From Loxodes magnus (Eukaryota; Ciliophora; Karyorelictea; Loxodida; Loxodidae): 64,000 nucleotides of DNA. The position numbers and the translations under genes were made by a program. Location: the NCBI GenBank assembly GCA_946699065.1, contig CAMPDV010000225.1, positions 310,001 through 374,000 of the forward strand. The letters run 5' to 3'. The notes beneath the pieces are model-generated. The model searched no databases. It saw nothing but the letters and a program-made list of their open reading frames with translations, and had not been told where the DNA came from. Shown here in pieces: positions 1 through 9,959 of this stretch (the first letter of the stretch is position 1; every line of letters starts with the position of its first letter).

Positions 1-1418
1 AGTTTTCTTAAATTTGGAGTAATCTTTAGTAAAGGTATTAGAGATTGATCATTAAAAGACATACAATTATACATCTCAATTGTTTCAAGCTTATTTAAAC
101 TTATATTAGATAAGTTAAGTTTAGAAGCCTCTTCTTCAATCTTTTAGCTAATATGTGTATTCAATTTTAGTTTAGATCTATATCTAAATTAACTTCACTT
201 TAGTTGTTTAAGATTTGGAGAATTAGAAAGAAATAAAAAGAAAAGTTTGCTTTCAAATATTTAGGAGTTCCTTATTTCCAGATGTTCAAGCTAGTTTCAC
301 TTATGTGAAAAGAAATCAATCTATGCTTCTAAACTTATTCTTTTCATATTGATGCTTAGTTTCTATAGATTCAAGCTCATTATTTACTGATATGTTTCTT
401 TTTATAAATTGAATACTAATGATAGATCTACTCAAATCAAATTTGGACATAAGCTAATGTAATCCTATATGTTATTGTTTATTTATAGTTCTTTAACAAA
501 TTTACCTTTATTTACCAAGAAGCTTTTAATATAATCCTTGCTTATCTTTTCACTGCAAATTCTTATCGTTTTCAAATATAAGTCTTAACAGTAAGATATT
601 AAGAACTCACCTGTTATATTTTATACTAAACCAAGGTTAATGAATTCTAAATTTGGTAAAGCTTTCATAAATTTCAAATCACTATCCGTTATATTTATTT
701 TGCAGATAGTTAAATACTTTAAGTTATAGCAACTTGATAAATCAAGTATACCATTTATACTTTAGTTAGTTAAATTTCATATTTAAATTCCTTATATCTT
801 AACATATTAGCCATTTTTAATACTTTACTGTCTGAAGTTTATACATCTATTGAACTCTTAAATTACTTAATTTCATACATTCTAATGTAAAAAAGACGCA
901 TTTAACCAGATTCAACTAACATCTTAATAAGCTATTTATTTTAACGTTCAATATAATCTTGACTTAGTTTATTCTTCATTATTTTCATAGACTTTTAGTT
1001 TTAATTATTGTATTTTAAAGGTAAATTTATAGAAGAACTTACTAGCTTATTATAAGGTGGCTATTTCTCTATTATCTAAATATTAAAATACTTAGTCTAG
1101 AATATTCCTATTTTTTCAAAAGCTGTCACTTATACTTTATTTTTAGAAATGATATTCCTACTTTACTTAAACTTCATTATTTATCTTCTATTTTTTATAA
1201 GCTTCACCTATCTTTTCTAAGTTGCTAGAATCTGGAGAATCTTATTTTAAGTTTTTTGAAGGTAAAATAACTGAAATATCTTATGTAAGATTCTTTTCTT
1301 TCTGCTTAACATTTAAGCATTCCTAGCAGTAAGCATTTTAATCTTCCTCTTCTTTTTATTCTTAAGTCTAGTTTCAAATATTACATTTAGAACAAGAAAT
1401 ATTTTAGTTAGGTAACAT
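1..1418 (-). CDS. F-box/leucine-rich-repeat protein with N-terminal Cys4 motif (3' end beyond window)
   Basis: Probable substrate-recognition subunit of an SCF-type ubiquitin ligase (family inference). Translated with TAA/TAG=Gln and TGA=Trp it is open over about 472 codons from ATG 1418 to the window edge, with no frameshift found. Seen: a C-X2-C-X18-C-X2-C motif at residues 9-34, possibly zinc-binding; an F-box-like segment around residues 104-130 (ILDQVFQYLDNREIATLQQA); then leucine-rich repeats with recurrent PNLxxL and DLSxCYNLKYL patterns. TGA codons at residues 15 and 101 and several within the LRRs sit where Trp is acceptable. The C-terminus lies left of the window. It is distantly related to the three other F-box/LRR genes here but lacks their N-terminus. 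F-box/LRR architecture is secure; substrate unknown. Confidence 0.8.
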
Positions 1419-1800
1419 TTATAAAAAAAGTTAGAAATGAAGCAGATAATAAACAAATTATGATATAAATAAAATATTTAATTTAATAGTTAATATTAAT
1501 GTTTTCTATATATTTTAGTATACTATAACTAAATTAATACTTATATTTATCATTGTTTAATTATAATTAACTCTTATATTTCATTTAGTATTAATATTTA
1601 TATATTTTAGAAACTCCCATTTCTCTATAAAGAACTTATTTTTATAAATTTTTTAATTATCTAAGTTTATAATAGTAGAGTAGTAAAATAATATAGGAAG
1701 AATTTTTAAGGTAATTTAATGGAAAGCAGATAATTTAGAAATTAATTTTTTTTATCTGTAGTTAGAAAATGTTGGATCTTTAGTAAAACATACAACAAAG
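1419..1800. other. AT-rich intergenic region
   Basis: Divergent spacer between the minus-strand F-box gene and the plus-strand ORF at 1801. Both upstream regions, hence any promoters, must lie here. No motif beyond AT-rich runs was recognised. Confidence 0.6.
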
Positions 1801-2598
1801 ATGTGGGCCGGAACAAAGGAGTTTGGAACCAAACCTAACTTAAGCATAACGGTTTCTCAACCTCTTGAGACTAATGGAGTCCTACGATCGACATCTGAGA
1901 AAGCTGAAGGATATTAGGAAAGTATGGAATGCTATTCCCCCTGATTCTTATCAAGCATCTCCATGCAGATTCAGACCTGAAAGAGTTTATGCTACATAAC
2001 AGAGGACGAGCTTCAACAACGGAAGGGAAAGGCTCTCAATATTGACTGTAGATCTAGTAAAGGGAAAATTGCTACTGGATTTTAAGTTGAATCTCTAAAG
2101 CTAGTAAGTCCGATATAAGGGGAAAAACTTAGATTTATTCAGGAGTGGAAGGAAAACTCTATTAAGACTCTATGTCTTTAATAGAGAGATTAGGAGTGTC
2201 CTAATGTTGTGGGGTCCACGACTCGCGAGAAATAAAAAATGAAATAGAGATGTAATAGGCCAACGGATAACCAACGATACTCAGAGATATGAACATGAAT
2301 GCAGAGCTACATTACCCACAAACTAAATAAAAAACAATCTTTTACATCACGACATCCCTTCGCATACCCCTTCCAAGATGAGAAGAATATTCGTAAAAAT
2401 GATAAGAGCCACTGGAGGATGGTGCTTGCATAGTTAGAGGAAGCTATGCAAAACTAGGCAGACCCACCAAACTGAAATTTAAGACTTAAAACATGAAGCA
2501 CCAAAAGACCAATATAGGTTGTACCAGAAGGAGACTGAAGAAAAACAAAGCGATAGATAACAAGGCCGAAATCAGCTCATTAACAAACTAATAGCTGA
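1801..2598 (+). CDS. Unrecognised protein, 265 aa
   Basis: I do not recognise this family. One frame runs from ATG 1801 to TGA 2596-2598 as exactly 266 codons. The stretch is clearly richer in G+C than its surroundings, and the frame gives a mixed, soluble-looking composition, whereas the other frames give runs of Cys/Leu/Ile. Gln is encoded by TAA/TAG about a dozen times and Trp by TGA about seven times (for example PPNWNLRLKTWS near the C-terminus). No zinc knuckle, membrane segment or signal peptide is visible; the C-terminal third is basic and Trp-rich. The composition resembles the ORFs of mobile elements in this window more than the host-type genes, so it may be an element gene. The start is the first in-frame ATG; an upstream exon cannot be excluded. 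Confidence 0.5.
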
Positions 2599-2786
2599 TT
2601 AACTTTTCATTTTATAAAAATTAGATAATTAATTATATTTGTAAATATAACATTTAATAATAATATGCTAAATTAAAAAAATTGATAAAAAACAAAGTAT
2701 CCCCATTTTTTATCATCTTAAAAATGATAAGGCCACTTAATCAATTTAATTAATTTTTTATTTTTGAAATAATTTTAATTAATTTT

Positions 2787-2810
2787 ATAACATAACATAA
2801 CATAACATAA
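2787..2810. repeat. Pentanucleotide tandem repeat (CATAA)n
   Basis: About four and a half tandem CATAA units lie just downstream of the minus-strand gene that ends at 2844. This is a simple repeat; no function is inferred. Confidence 0.8.
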
Positions 2811-2843
2811 TTTATTAAAGTGGAGTCGACTTTATTTAATTCG

Positions 2844-3952
2844 TCACTAATCAAAAAATTTAAAGTTTAAATTGTCTTAAGTGTTATTCCATTTCCATTC
2901 TTCTTCTGAATCTTCTTCTTAGAATACATATCTTCCAATGCTCCGTTCACCCTTTTTAATTAAAGGTATCTTGCTTCAATCAAGTTCGATTCCAAATATA
3001 TTTAAAATTCTTCTTTTTTGAGCAAATGTGACGTCGTTCAAGAATAATTTCTTATGTACATCTTTTTTCGTATAATAAACCTTCTTGAGTTCAGTATAGA
3101 TTACTCATAGATTTTCATAACTTAAAGCTTTCAAGTTTTCATTTTTATTAGAATTTTCAATAATATCTTAAATATGACCATATTTCCTTCAAAGCCATCA
3201 TTACTTAATATTCTTTACTATCAGTATTTTTGCTGGTCGAGGATTCGGTTCCACATCCATGGGGTCATTTGTTGTTGTATTTATCAGAATTAAGCTTTCT
3301 TTCAATTCTGCTAATTGATTGAATTTGGATTCTATTTGTTCAATTCTCAGATTGACTGGTTGGAAATTTTCATATTCCAGTATTTATGTGTTAGACATTA
3401 AGTATGCGATTTTTCATTCATGCTCTTATACGTTTCTTAAAAGTTTAAAATTCTCCTATTACATAGCTTTGAGTTTTTAGAGTTTTTTTTGCTAATTATA
3501 ATTTGATTGGGATGGATCCTGTTTTGAAGAGACTTTTTACAAGAAATTTTTCATTTTTTTTAATATTTAATATCTTATTTTTAAAAAGATTTCTTGGGTA
3601 ATCGTTTTATGTCTTCGACGGAACTATTTTAGGCAGTTAAGATTTTTATATTTATAAGTTGGTTTTACTTTCATAAAACGCTACAATTAATGCCCACGTT
3701 GAAGAAAGTTTCTAGACATTTTAAATTGAACGAGTATGAATTTGATTTTTCAACTTTTCGACTACAATTTTTTAGCTTTTATCTTAATAAATTCATTACC
3801 AAGTCTACTTATTTAATTCGTAGAGACTCCAAATCTTTTATTTGGATGTTTTTATGCACCTACCTGTGTCTTTCCTTTGGATTTGCCGATACTTTGAAAT
3901 TAATTAAAGTAGAGTCACTATTAAAATCTAGTGAGTTCTTTATCCCGTCCAT
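2844..3952 (-). CDS. Orphan repeat-family protein (NSDS family), frameshifted
   Basis: No known domain is recognised. From ATG 3952 an open frame runs to an A8 tract (T8 on the plus strand, about 3554-3561). The downstream frame, which can also start at ATG 3554, runs 237 codons to TGA 2844-2846. Joined, they would make a protein of about 370 aa, so a one-base indel in the homopolymer, or two overlapping ORFs, explains the break. Visible: an N-terminal block (NSDSTLINFKVSANPKERHR) shared with copies near 9.9 kb and 34.8 kb; a Lys/Gln-rich coiled-coil-like middle; an acidic DPMDVEPNP segment; and an acidic C-terminus (EEDSEEEWKWNN). TGA is used as Trp in several places. Since one relative sits in front of a degenerate reverse transcriptase (32.4-34.8 kb), this is probably the first ORF of a retroelement. 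Confidence 0.5.
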
Positions 3953-4144
3953 ATTTAAGCAAAAAGTTTAAAAATATAGAAATAGAAATAGAAAACAAGT
4001 ATATTTCATGAGAATTTGAAATAGCATGATTTGATTGTTGAGTAAATTTAGGTTATTTTATCTAATGATATAGATTAAAGAAATAATACAATTAAAAATT
4101 GCAGTTTCGTTTTCATTTCTAAGAAGAAATCACTTTAATCAAAA

Positions 4145-4240
4145 TATTAACGAAATGAAGTTACTGATATAAATCCGCTATTTCATTTTAATTATGTTCA
4201 TTTAGTTCAAGCATCGTTATTTTCATCTTCCAACTTTTCT
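4145..4240. repeat. About 90-bp repeat shared with 50560-50640
   Basis: The segment from GTTACTGATATA to CATCTTCCAACT recurs with only a few differences at 50560-50640. On the minus strand both copies can be read as a short peptide containing NDAWT with TGA=Trp. It is a fragment of a dispersed element. The rest of 3953-4653 is AT-rich with nothing else recognised. Confidence 0.6.
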
Positions 4241-4653
4241 TCGTTACTTTTTATACTTTCTTGCATCTTTTCTTTAGGTTCCAATTATTTACTCTTATTT
4301 TGTCTTACAACTTCAATTTTTTCATTTTTTTAGATAAATAATATAAATTATTTTTTTCTAAAAAACGAATCTTTTTAAATAATTAAAAAAGTACTTTATT
4401 GAGGCAAAAAAATTAAATAGAATATTAAAGTAATATTTACAAGTCAAATTTATTAGGTCTAACTTAAATAAAAATTTATTGCTATTTAGATTTAAGAAAT
4501 AAAGACAAAACAAATGTTCATAATAATTATACAGAAAAAAAGAGATAAAGTAGATGATATCATAATTTTACTAAATGTAAATTAAATTAAATATAATATA
4601 ATCCTTACACTTTTTAAATAGATAAAAATTATAAAATGAAGTAAAATAATTAA

Positions 4654-5075
4654 TCATTAGAATAACTCTTCGCCTTCCGGCTTGTTTTAAGTTTTAAATG
4701 TATAAGATCTCCGTTCCTGCATGTTCTGTCCTTGCATTGCACTTTTTCTTTGACTTATCTCTTTTATATAATCTGAGTTGGGAATTTTGTTTTCCAGATT
4801 TACCCATCTACCGATGAGAAGAATTCCGTCACTCGTTACTTCAGTTGCTATTAGTTAACATTTCTCCAGATATTCGTTATTATTTTTTCTAATGGGGACA
4901 TTTCCGTCATAATTGTCAAGTGCTGTTGCAAATGTAGACTCCTTTTCTTGCTCTAAGAAATGTCTTTTCTTGCTTCTCTATTTCTATTGAAATTCCTTAC
5001 GAAGGCTTCTACAGGTTTTCTTCTATTAGTTTGAGTCTAGAATCTAATTTTACTCAGTTATTCTCGTCTTACTCT
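4654..5075 (-). CDS. Unrecognised ORF downstream of an RT C-terminal scrap
   Basis: One minus-strand frame ending at TGA 4654-4656 gives a coherent hydrophilic protein of at least 135 aa: a basic, Gln-rich N-terminal part, then a block containing ALDNYDGNVPIRKNNNEYLE and LIATEVTSDGILLIGRWVNL, then a polar tail. No ATG was found in frame, so the 5' end is not set. It follows directly on the reverse-transcriptase C-terminal fragment at 5080-5275, in another frame. It is either the tail of that element or a separate ORF fused to it by insertion. Family unknown. Confidence 0.45.
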
Positions 5076-5079
5076 TGTA

Positions 5080-5275
5080 TTATTCGAAGTAAAATCATAA
5101 AAATAAATTACGATATTTAATTCAAACTGAAAGAATTTTAAATGTCTTTAAATGCAATAGTTGCTTCTTTCAATTATAGACGTTAGTAAATATTTTTTAA
5201 TTGCTTTTATTTTGTCATGATCTCCTCATTTTTCTTCAATTACTTCTTCTTTCTACTCATTATTAACCTCTTTCT
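5080..5275 (-). pseudogene. C-terminal fragment of a non-LTR reverse transcriptase ORF
   Basis: At the DNA level this closely matches the end of the RT copy at 31750-31960 (shared run around ACTAACGTCTATAA(C/T)TGAAAGA) and that of the minus-strand copy near 32.5 kb. Only the lysine-rich region beyond the zinc-binding motif is present. There is no catalytic domain, so this is a dead fragment. Confidence 0.6.
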
Positions 5276-5629
5276 TTTTTGCTGTTGAATAATCGAATAA
5301 AAAAAAGGAAATTTAAAGTCCTTTAAACAGAATATTCCCTTTAAATATAATTAAAAGTATAGTTCATTTTTTTATTTTTATACAAAGCAAACAAAAGATG
5401 ATATAAAATTATATTACGTTAGGAGGATAAAAGACGTTTCATCGAAGTTATTCTTTATGCTTTAAAAAGTTTAAAAGGTAAAGTGATTCTAAATTCTGAG
5501 ATTAAATTTTAACTTTTTACTTAAGATTACTCATTAAGGTTTAATCTACTACTTAACTAAGAAATTAAATTATTTATTGCTTAATTAATTAATTAATTAA
5601 TTATAAACTAAATGTTAAAAAGAGTTTAG

Positions 5630-6333
5630 CATTCTCTGGGATTTCAACCAGGTACTTGCTGCCATTTTCTTAATGAGGATGGATACCACGACCTTCTTGA
5701 TTAAGTGGTAGGTAACCACTGTTGATTCTCAGTCTATCCAGCAAATATTTTTCTCTTATAAATTCCATTTGATGTAATTCAAAGTTTGTTAATTTAAGTT
5801 CATGTTCTGTTTTGTTCTTTTTCGTTCAGTTTTTTTAGGTTATGCATTTCCATAATAAATGAAATCTTGATTTGCAGTATCTACATTGTTTAAGTTCTTA
5901 TCTTGATTAATTTTTTTATAAATATCTTGTTTTCTATCTTTTCTAATCTTTTTATTATATTCTGATCTTAAATTCCGATTTATGAGATTTCTTCTTTTTT
6001 TATTTAAGTTGGAGTTTTTTCTAATTCCATTATTTGATTATTGGGTAAGTTTGATTAAGATTATCTTCATATAATTATTCTTCTGTTATTAATTGATTTT
6101 ATATTAGTTATTTTCTTAAGATTGTTAATTCATTATCCTGAAAATTAATATTACTCATAAGTTCTCTTATTTTTATACTTTAGTTATATATGGTTTCTTC
6201 GTATCGGGAAGAAGAACTAGATTCTGATGTAGTCGTCTACTTTTATTTTCTTTGTTCGCCTTTCTTTTGACTTTTCTATTTTAGTTTCTAGAAAGGCGAA
6301 TTGACTATTCCGTTTTACCGCGCAATTTTCCAT
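5630..6333 (-). pseudogene. Degenerate gag-like ORF, family C
   Basis: Minus-strand relative of the better preserved copy at 39970-40770. The N-terminus is alignable (SPFxKLKxK), and the coiled-coil middle is shortened. The zinc-knuckle region survives as a Y-C-x4-H-like remnant, and the 3' part keeps the conserved Trp/Pro/Gly-rich tail (GGTAACCACT and GGTATCCATCC in plus-strand terms). Several frame changes make it a pseudogene. It reads away from the copy at 7125-7855, forming a head-to-head pair of the same family. Confidence 0.6.
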
Positions 6334-6451
6334 TTTTATTTTTAAGCGATATATAGTTTTATTATATATTATTTATTGCTTAAAATATTGAAAAGTATGC
6401 TCTTAAGCAGTGTATAAAATCATAGAATAATAAAAAAAATTAGTACTTGCA

Positions 6452-7030
6452 GATAACACAGATTTTTGCAAATTTAACGAGAAACGCAAAATTAAGGAAG
6501 CTAATAAAAGGTTCGTGATAATTGGTTAAACTTAAATTAGACTGATGAAATGGCTTAGAGACTTTAAGGTCCAGTAGAATAATTAAATTGAGTGCAAGAA
6601 TCAATTAAATTAGTAAAAAGGATATTTAAAAAATTTAGTAAACTAAACAATATAATTCACAAGCAACTATTCTAAAGCAGGAATAAATTTGTGAAAGTGA
6701 ATTAAAATATATAACGAAAGAAATAGTAAAATTACTAATCCAAGCAATTATAAGATAAAAAGATTAACAAATCAATTTAATTAAAATACTAAAATATTCT
6801 TGAAAAACTTCTATTAATGGTGTTCTGATCCTATAATAAGTTAAAAATTGTAAGATGTTTGGAAGTTGGAAGAAGATAAGACACCAAGAATTTTGATTAA
6901 TTTTACAAAATTATACAGAATAATTGATTATAGTTTGATTAGATTTGTACCATAATATGCATTAATAATGGAAGGAAAACAATCAAAATAGCCTATTTAA
7001 TAGCAGGCTGATTAAAATGCTGAAAGTTAG
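6452..7030 (+). CDS. Unrecognised protein, about 190 aa, 5' end unset
   Basis: One plus-strand frame is coherent from GAT 6452 to TAG 7028-7030, about 193 codons, and contains WKLEEDKTPRILINFTKLYR and IRFVPQYALIMEGKQSKQPI. It is basic, Gln-rich toward the C-terminus, and uses TAA/TAG as Gln and TGA as Trp. No in-frame ATG was found at the 5' end. A GT...TTGCAG stretch just upstream (about 6411-6451) could be the tail of an intron, but the phase does not join cleanly to the nearby ATG. The 3' limit is uncertain, because no TGA follows soon and composition changes after the TAG. No domain recognised. Confidence 0.4.
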
Positions 7031-7124
7031 AGAAATTTTTACTTTTTTACTTAAACAAAAAATATTTGTAAGAATAATTACTTTTATACAACATTTCTAT
7101 ATTTAAATAAGTTAAGAAAAAAAA

Positions 7125-7855
7125 ATGGATTAATCTGCTAGTCTCTCAAAGAAATAACTTAGAAACTTAAGAAAAAAACGGCAAATGAGATGGAGAAAAT
7201 GTAAAAGCAACAAGAGGTAAAATTATGATTGGACATAATAGATATAAGAACCTAAAAATGAAATAGATCAAAAAATTAAAAATGAGTTATATCAAATTAA
7301 AAAAACAATCCGAAAATTAAAAAAAACATTTTACAATTAAGGAGAAAGAATAAGAGAATTAATGAGCAATATTGATGACTAAAATAATGAGTTATTAATA
7401 CTACGCCGTTAGTTAATCTAAAACAACTTGATAAAAGAATAGTAACTTTATGATTAATTATAATTTATAGTTAACCAATAATCAAACATGATCATATAAA
7501 AAGATTAAATTAAATAATTAACTAAAATTGAAAAAATAAGAAAAAGATGATATAAAATTACAAGAATAATAGAGAAATTTAATAAAAATGCTTTTTAGAA
7601 AAGATTTAAGAAAAATAGACTAAAAATTGTTGATATTGCGAGGCCAACAATCATTTGTTGAGACAATGCTAAGTTTGGAAAAAACTTAAGATAAAAGAGC
7701 AGCAAATTACATGAAGAATATTAAATTAACTGTGAATAACTGAAAATGGAATATAAATTAGGTGGTAACCTACCGCATATAAAAAAGGTCGTGGTATTCA
7801 TCCACGTAAAAAATAACAGCAGATACCTGGCTAAAAGCCCAAGGAAAGCTAAAAA
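7125..7855 (+). pseudogene. Degenerate gag-like ORF with CCHC knuckle, family C
   Basis: Nucleic-acid-binding gag/ORF1-type protein of a retroelement. From ATG 7125 the first residues read MDQSASLSKKQLRNLRKK, matching MEQSIRLSKKLKQKRKK at 39970. The body then continues in the +1 frame (RGKIMIGHN, then GERIRELMSNIDDQNNELL), as in the sister copies. Near the end the frame changes again into the knuckle CWYCEANNHLLRQC (C-X2-C-X4-H-X4-C) and a tail with GRGIHPRKK. The multiple frame changes indicate decay. No reverse transcriptase follows. Confidence 0.65.
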
Positions 7856-8259
7856 TTTAATATTTAAGAATATTATTATTAAATTTTGATAAAAAGCATT
7901 TAGTCATTGGAATTTAATTTCTGTTATATCTTTTATTAGGAAATTAGTTGAAGTAAATATTAGGTTTATTTTAGTATAATCTATTATTTTTCAAGTTAAG
8001 TTTGATTTGATTAGTAAGTTAGCTGTTTAAATTTAATTTAAGTTTGTAATTATTTTCAAATTATCTCTTTATGAGATATTTTCATCTTTAATTTAAGTTT
8101 AAATCAAGTTTTAATTATCATTGGATTCAACTTCAATCTCTCCATTAGATTAAAATTCACTCATATAATTAACTTAATTTTCATCAGTACATCATTGTAT
8201 CTTAATTTCTCTATCTAGAATTAAATTTTATCAGTTTAAGTAGATATTTAAACAATTTA

Positions 8260-8280
8260 TTTTTTATCTGTTATAATAAT
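8260..8280. repeat. Target-site duplication, left copy
   Basis: TTTTTATCTGTTATAATAAT recurs at about 9245-9265. The two copies bracket the minus-strand gag element 8281-9244, as expected for LINE-type insertion. Confidence 0.75.
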
Positions 8281-8331
8281 ATAATAATAATCTTAATTTT
8301 AAGTTTTCCGTTTTAGGGATTTCCAACCCCG

Positions 8332-9244
8332 TCAGAAAGACAGCAGTTCATGCTCCCTGTTGTTAAATATAAAAGCTTGGGTCTCCCAATTTTAGCGAGA
8401 TTGGGAACTCGGATTTTTCCAGGATTTCCCTCCTTTAACTTGCCTTGGTTCCATCTTAATCTTGTATATTGAACCATCCGGGTTGCAATACATTCTTTTC
8501 ATTCTTGTTTCTTCTTCTTTTTTCTTCTTTTGTTGTTCTTTTATCTAATAGTTTCTTTATTTCTATTAGAATTTCTAACACTTTCGATAAAAATGTCATA
8601 CACTTCCACAGCAGAAACATTTTTTTTATTTTGAATTATTTTCCTTGATTTGTTTGCTCTTTCTAAGCTTCGATTTCCATTTTTATAGCTCCAGTTTCGC
8701 TTTACTCTTTCTTAAAAGTTTACAATTTCTCTTCTACTTTTCCAAGTTTGTTGTCCAGTTCAGTCTGTTTCTAAAGCTAATTTTAGGATTCGTTAGTCTG
8801 ACTTTGTGAGATATTCCAAAAGGCGTTAAGATCTCTTTCCTAGGACATAAGTCTTGACTCAATTCCTTCTGCTAGGTCTAGCTTTGCCATCAGCATATCA
8901 TTGTCCTTCTTCAATCTCTTGACCTCTTCCTGGAGGTCCAGTACCACTTTGATGAGCTACTCCATGCTCATTTGGCCAGAAGGGTTGAACTCTGATACCT
9001 CCTGGTGGAGAACAGACTTCATCTGTTTCCTCGGTTTCTCGCTTGAGGTTGGAGTTTCTGTGTGTATATTCTTCAAGGTTGGCTTTCGTTCGTTTTGTTA
9101 GATTCCAAGTTGTTAGTCCAGTGTTGGTTAAGTTTGTGATAGAGAAGATTGTTAATATTATTAAGACTTGGTTTCTTACTTCCTCCCTTCCTTTTTGGCT
9201 TAGGAAGAGGTGGTATAGAAGCCTAACTTGAAACCTTCAACCAT
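8332..9244 (-). pseudogene. Gag-like ORF with CCHC knuckle, family A (two small frameshifts)
   Basis: ORF1/gag-type RNA-binding protein. Reading from ATG 9244: a polar, Ser/Thr/Gln-rich N-terminus (MVEGFKLGFYTTSSQAKK); a coiled-coil region (LIKVVLDLQEEVKRLKKDND...); a linker; the knuckle CFCCGSVWHFYRKC (C-X2-C-X4-H-X4-C, its Trp a TGA codon); then a YCNPDGSIYKIK motif and a GNPGKIRVPN block. The knuckle is in a shifted frame after an A8 tract, and a second one-base shift occurs before GNPGKIRVPN. In the first frame TGA 8332-8334 would end it. Conserved with 15575-16320 and 38437-39312. It is bounded by a 20-bp target-site duplication (8260-8280, 9245-9265) that abuts the ATG, so the inserted copy has almost no 5' UTR and no RT. 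Confidence 0.75.
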
Positions 9245-9265
9245 TTTTTTATCTGTTATAATAAT
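9245..9265. repeat. Target-site duplication, right copy
   Basis: Second copy of the 20-bp direct repeat at 8260-8280, immediately next to the gag ATG (minus strand). Confidence 0.75.
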
Positions 9266-9654
9266 GTTTTATTTTTATTGCAGCTTTTTCTAATATTATT
9301 ATATCATATTTTATTAACTACCTTTTATTTTATATTCTTTTGATTACTAATAAATTTTACTTATGTAAGTTTTATAATATATTTCAGATGCTTCTTAGCT
9401 ACTTATTAGGTTTTATATATCTAGATCATATTTTGCTTTTATACTGATTGAATTTGGTTAAGAAACTACTTCTTATCTATTAGTCTTTATATAATATTTT
9501 AAGCTTTTTTATTTCTTAAATAAACAAATATTCATTAGATTTATTTTATATTATTTGATCTTATATTATATTTATGAATTAAGCAATTTAATTTTAAAGT
9601 TTTGTGCTTTTATTCTAGAGTCAGATAAATAGTCATTCTGTGAAACATCAGAAT

Positions 9655-9955
9655 CAATATTTATTGATGTCCCCGTTGAAGAGAGTTTCGAAGAAATTTT
9701 AATAAAACATATAGGAATTATTTGATGGCTTTTAACTACAGATTTTTAATAATTTGCTTAAAATTTTTTTATTATGTTGATTTCTGTAAGCTGAAGAGAC
9801 TCAAAATCTCTTTTTTGGAGGTTTTTATATCCCTGCCCGAACTTAAAATTTGAATTTGTAGTTTTTTTATAATTAACTAAAGAAGATTCACTATTTAGAA
9901 CTAGAGAATTTTATATCTTATCCGATTTTCTTCTTAAGAAATATTATCCTTCTTA
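9655..9955 (-). pseudogene. Fragment of the NSDS repeat family
   Basis: On the minus strand the peptide NSESSLVNYKKTTNSNFK and then GQGYKNLQKRDFESLQLT align with the N-terminal block of the gene at 2844-3952 and with the copy near 34.8 kb. After about 80 codons the frame degenerates. This is an isolated, truncated copy. Confidence 0.55.
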
Positions 9956-9959
9956 CTTT

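Noticed and set aside
2787..2810. Telomeric repeat
   Set aside because: Only four to five CATAA units without G-rich strand, inside a gene-bearing region.
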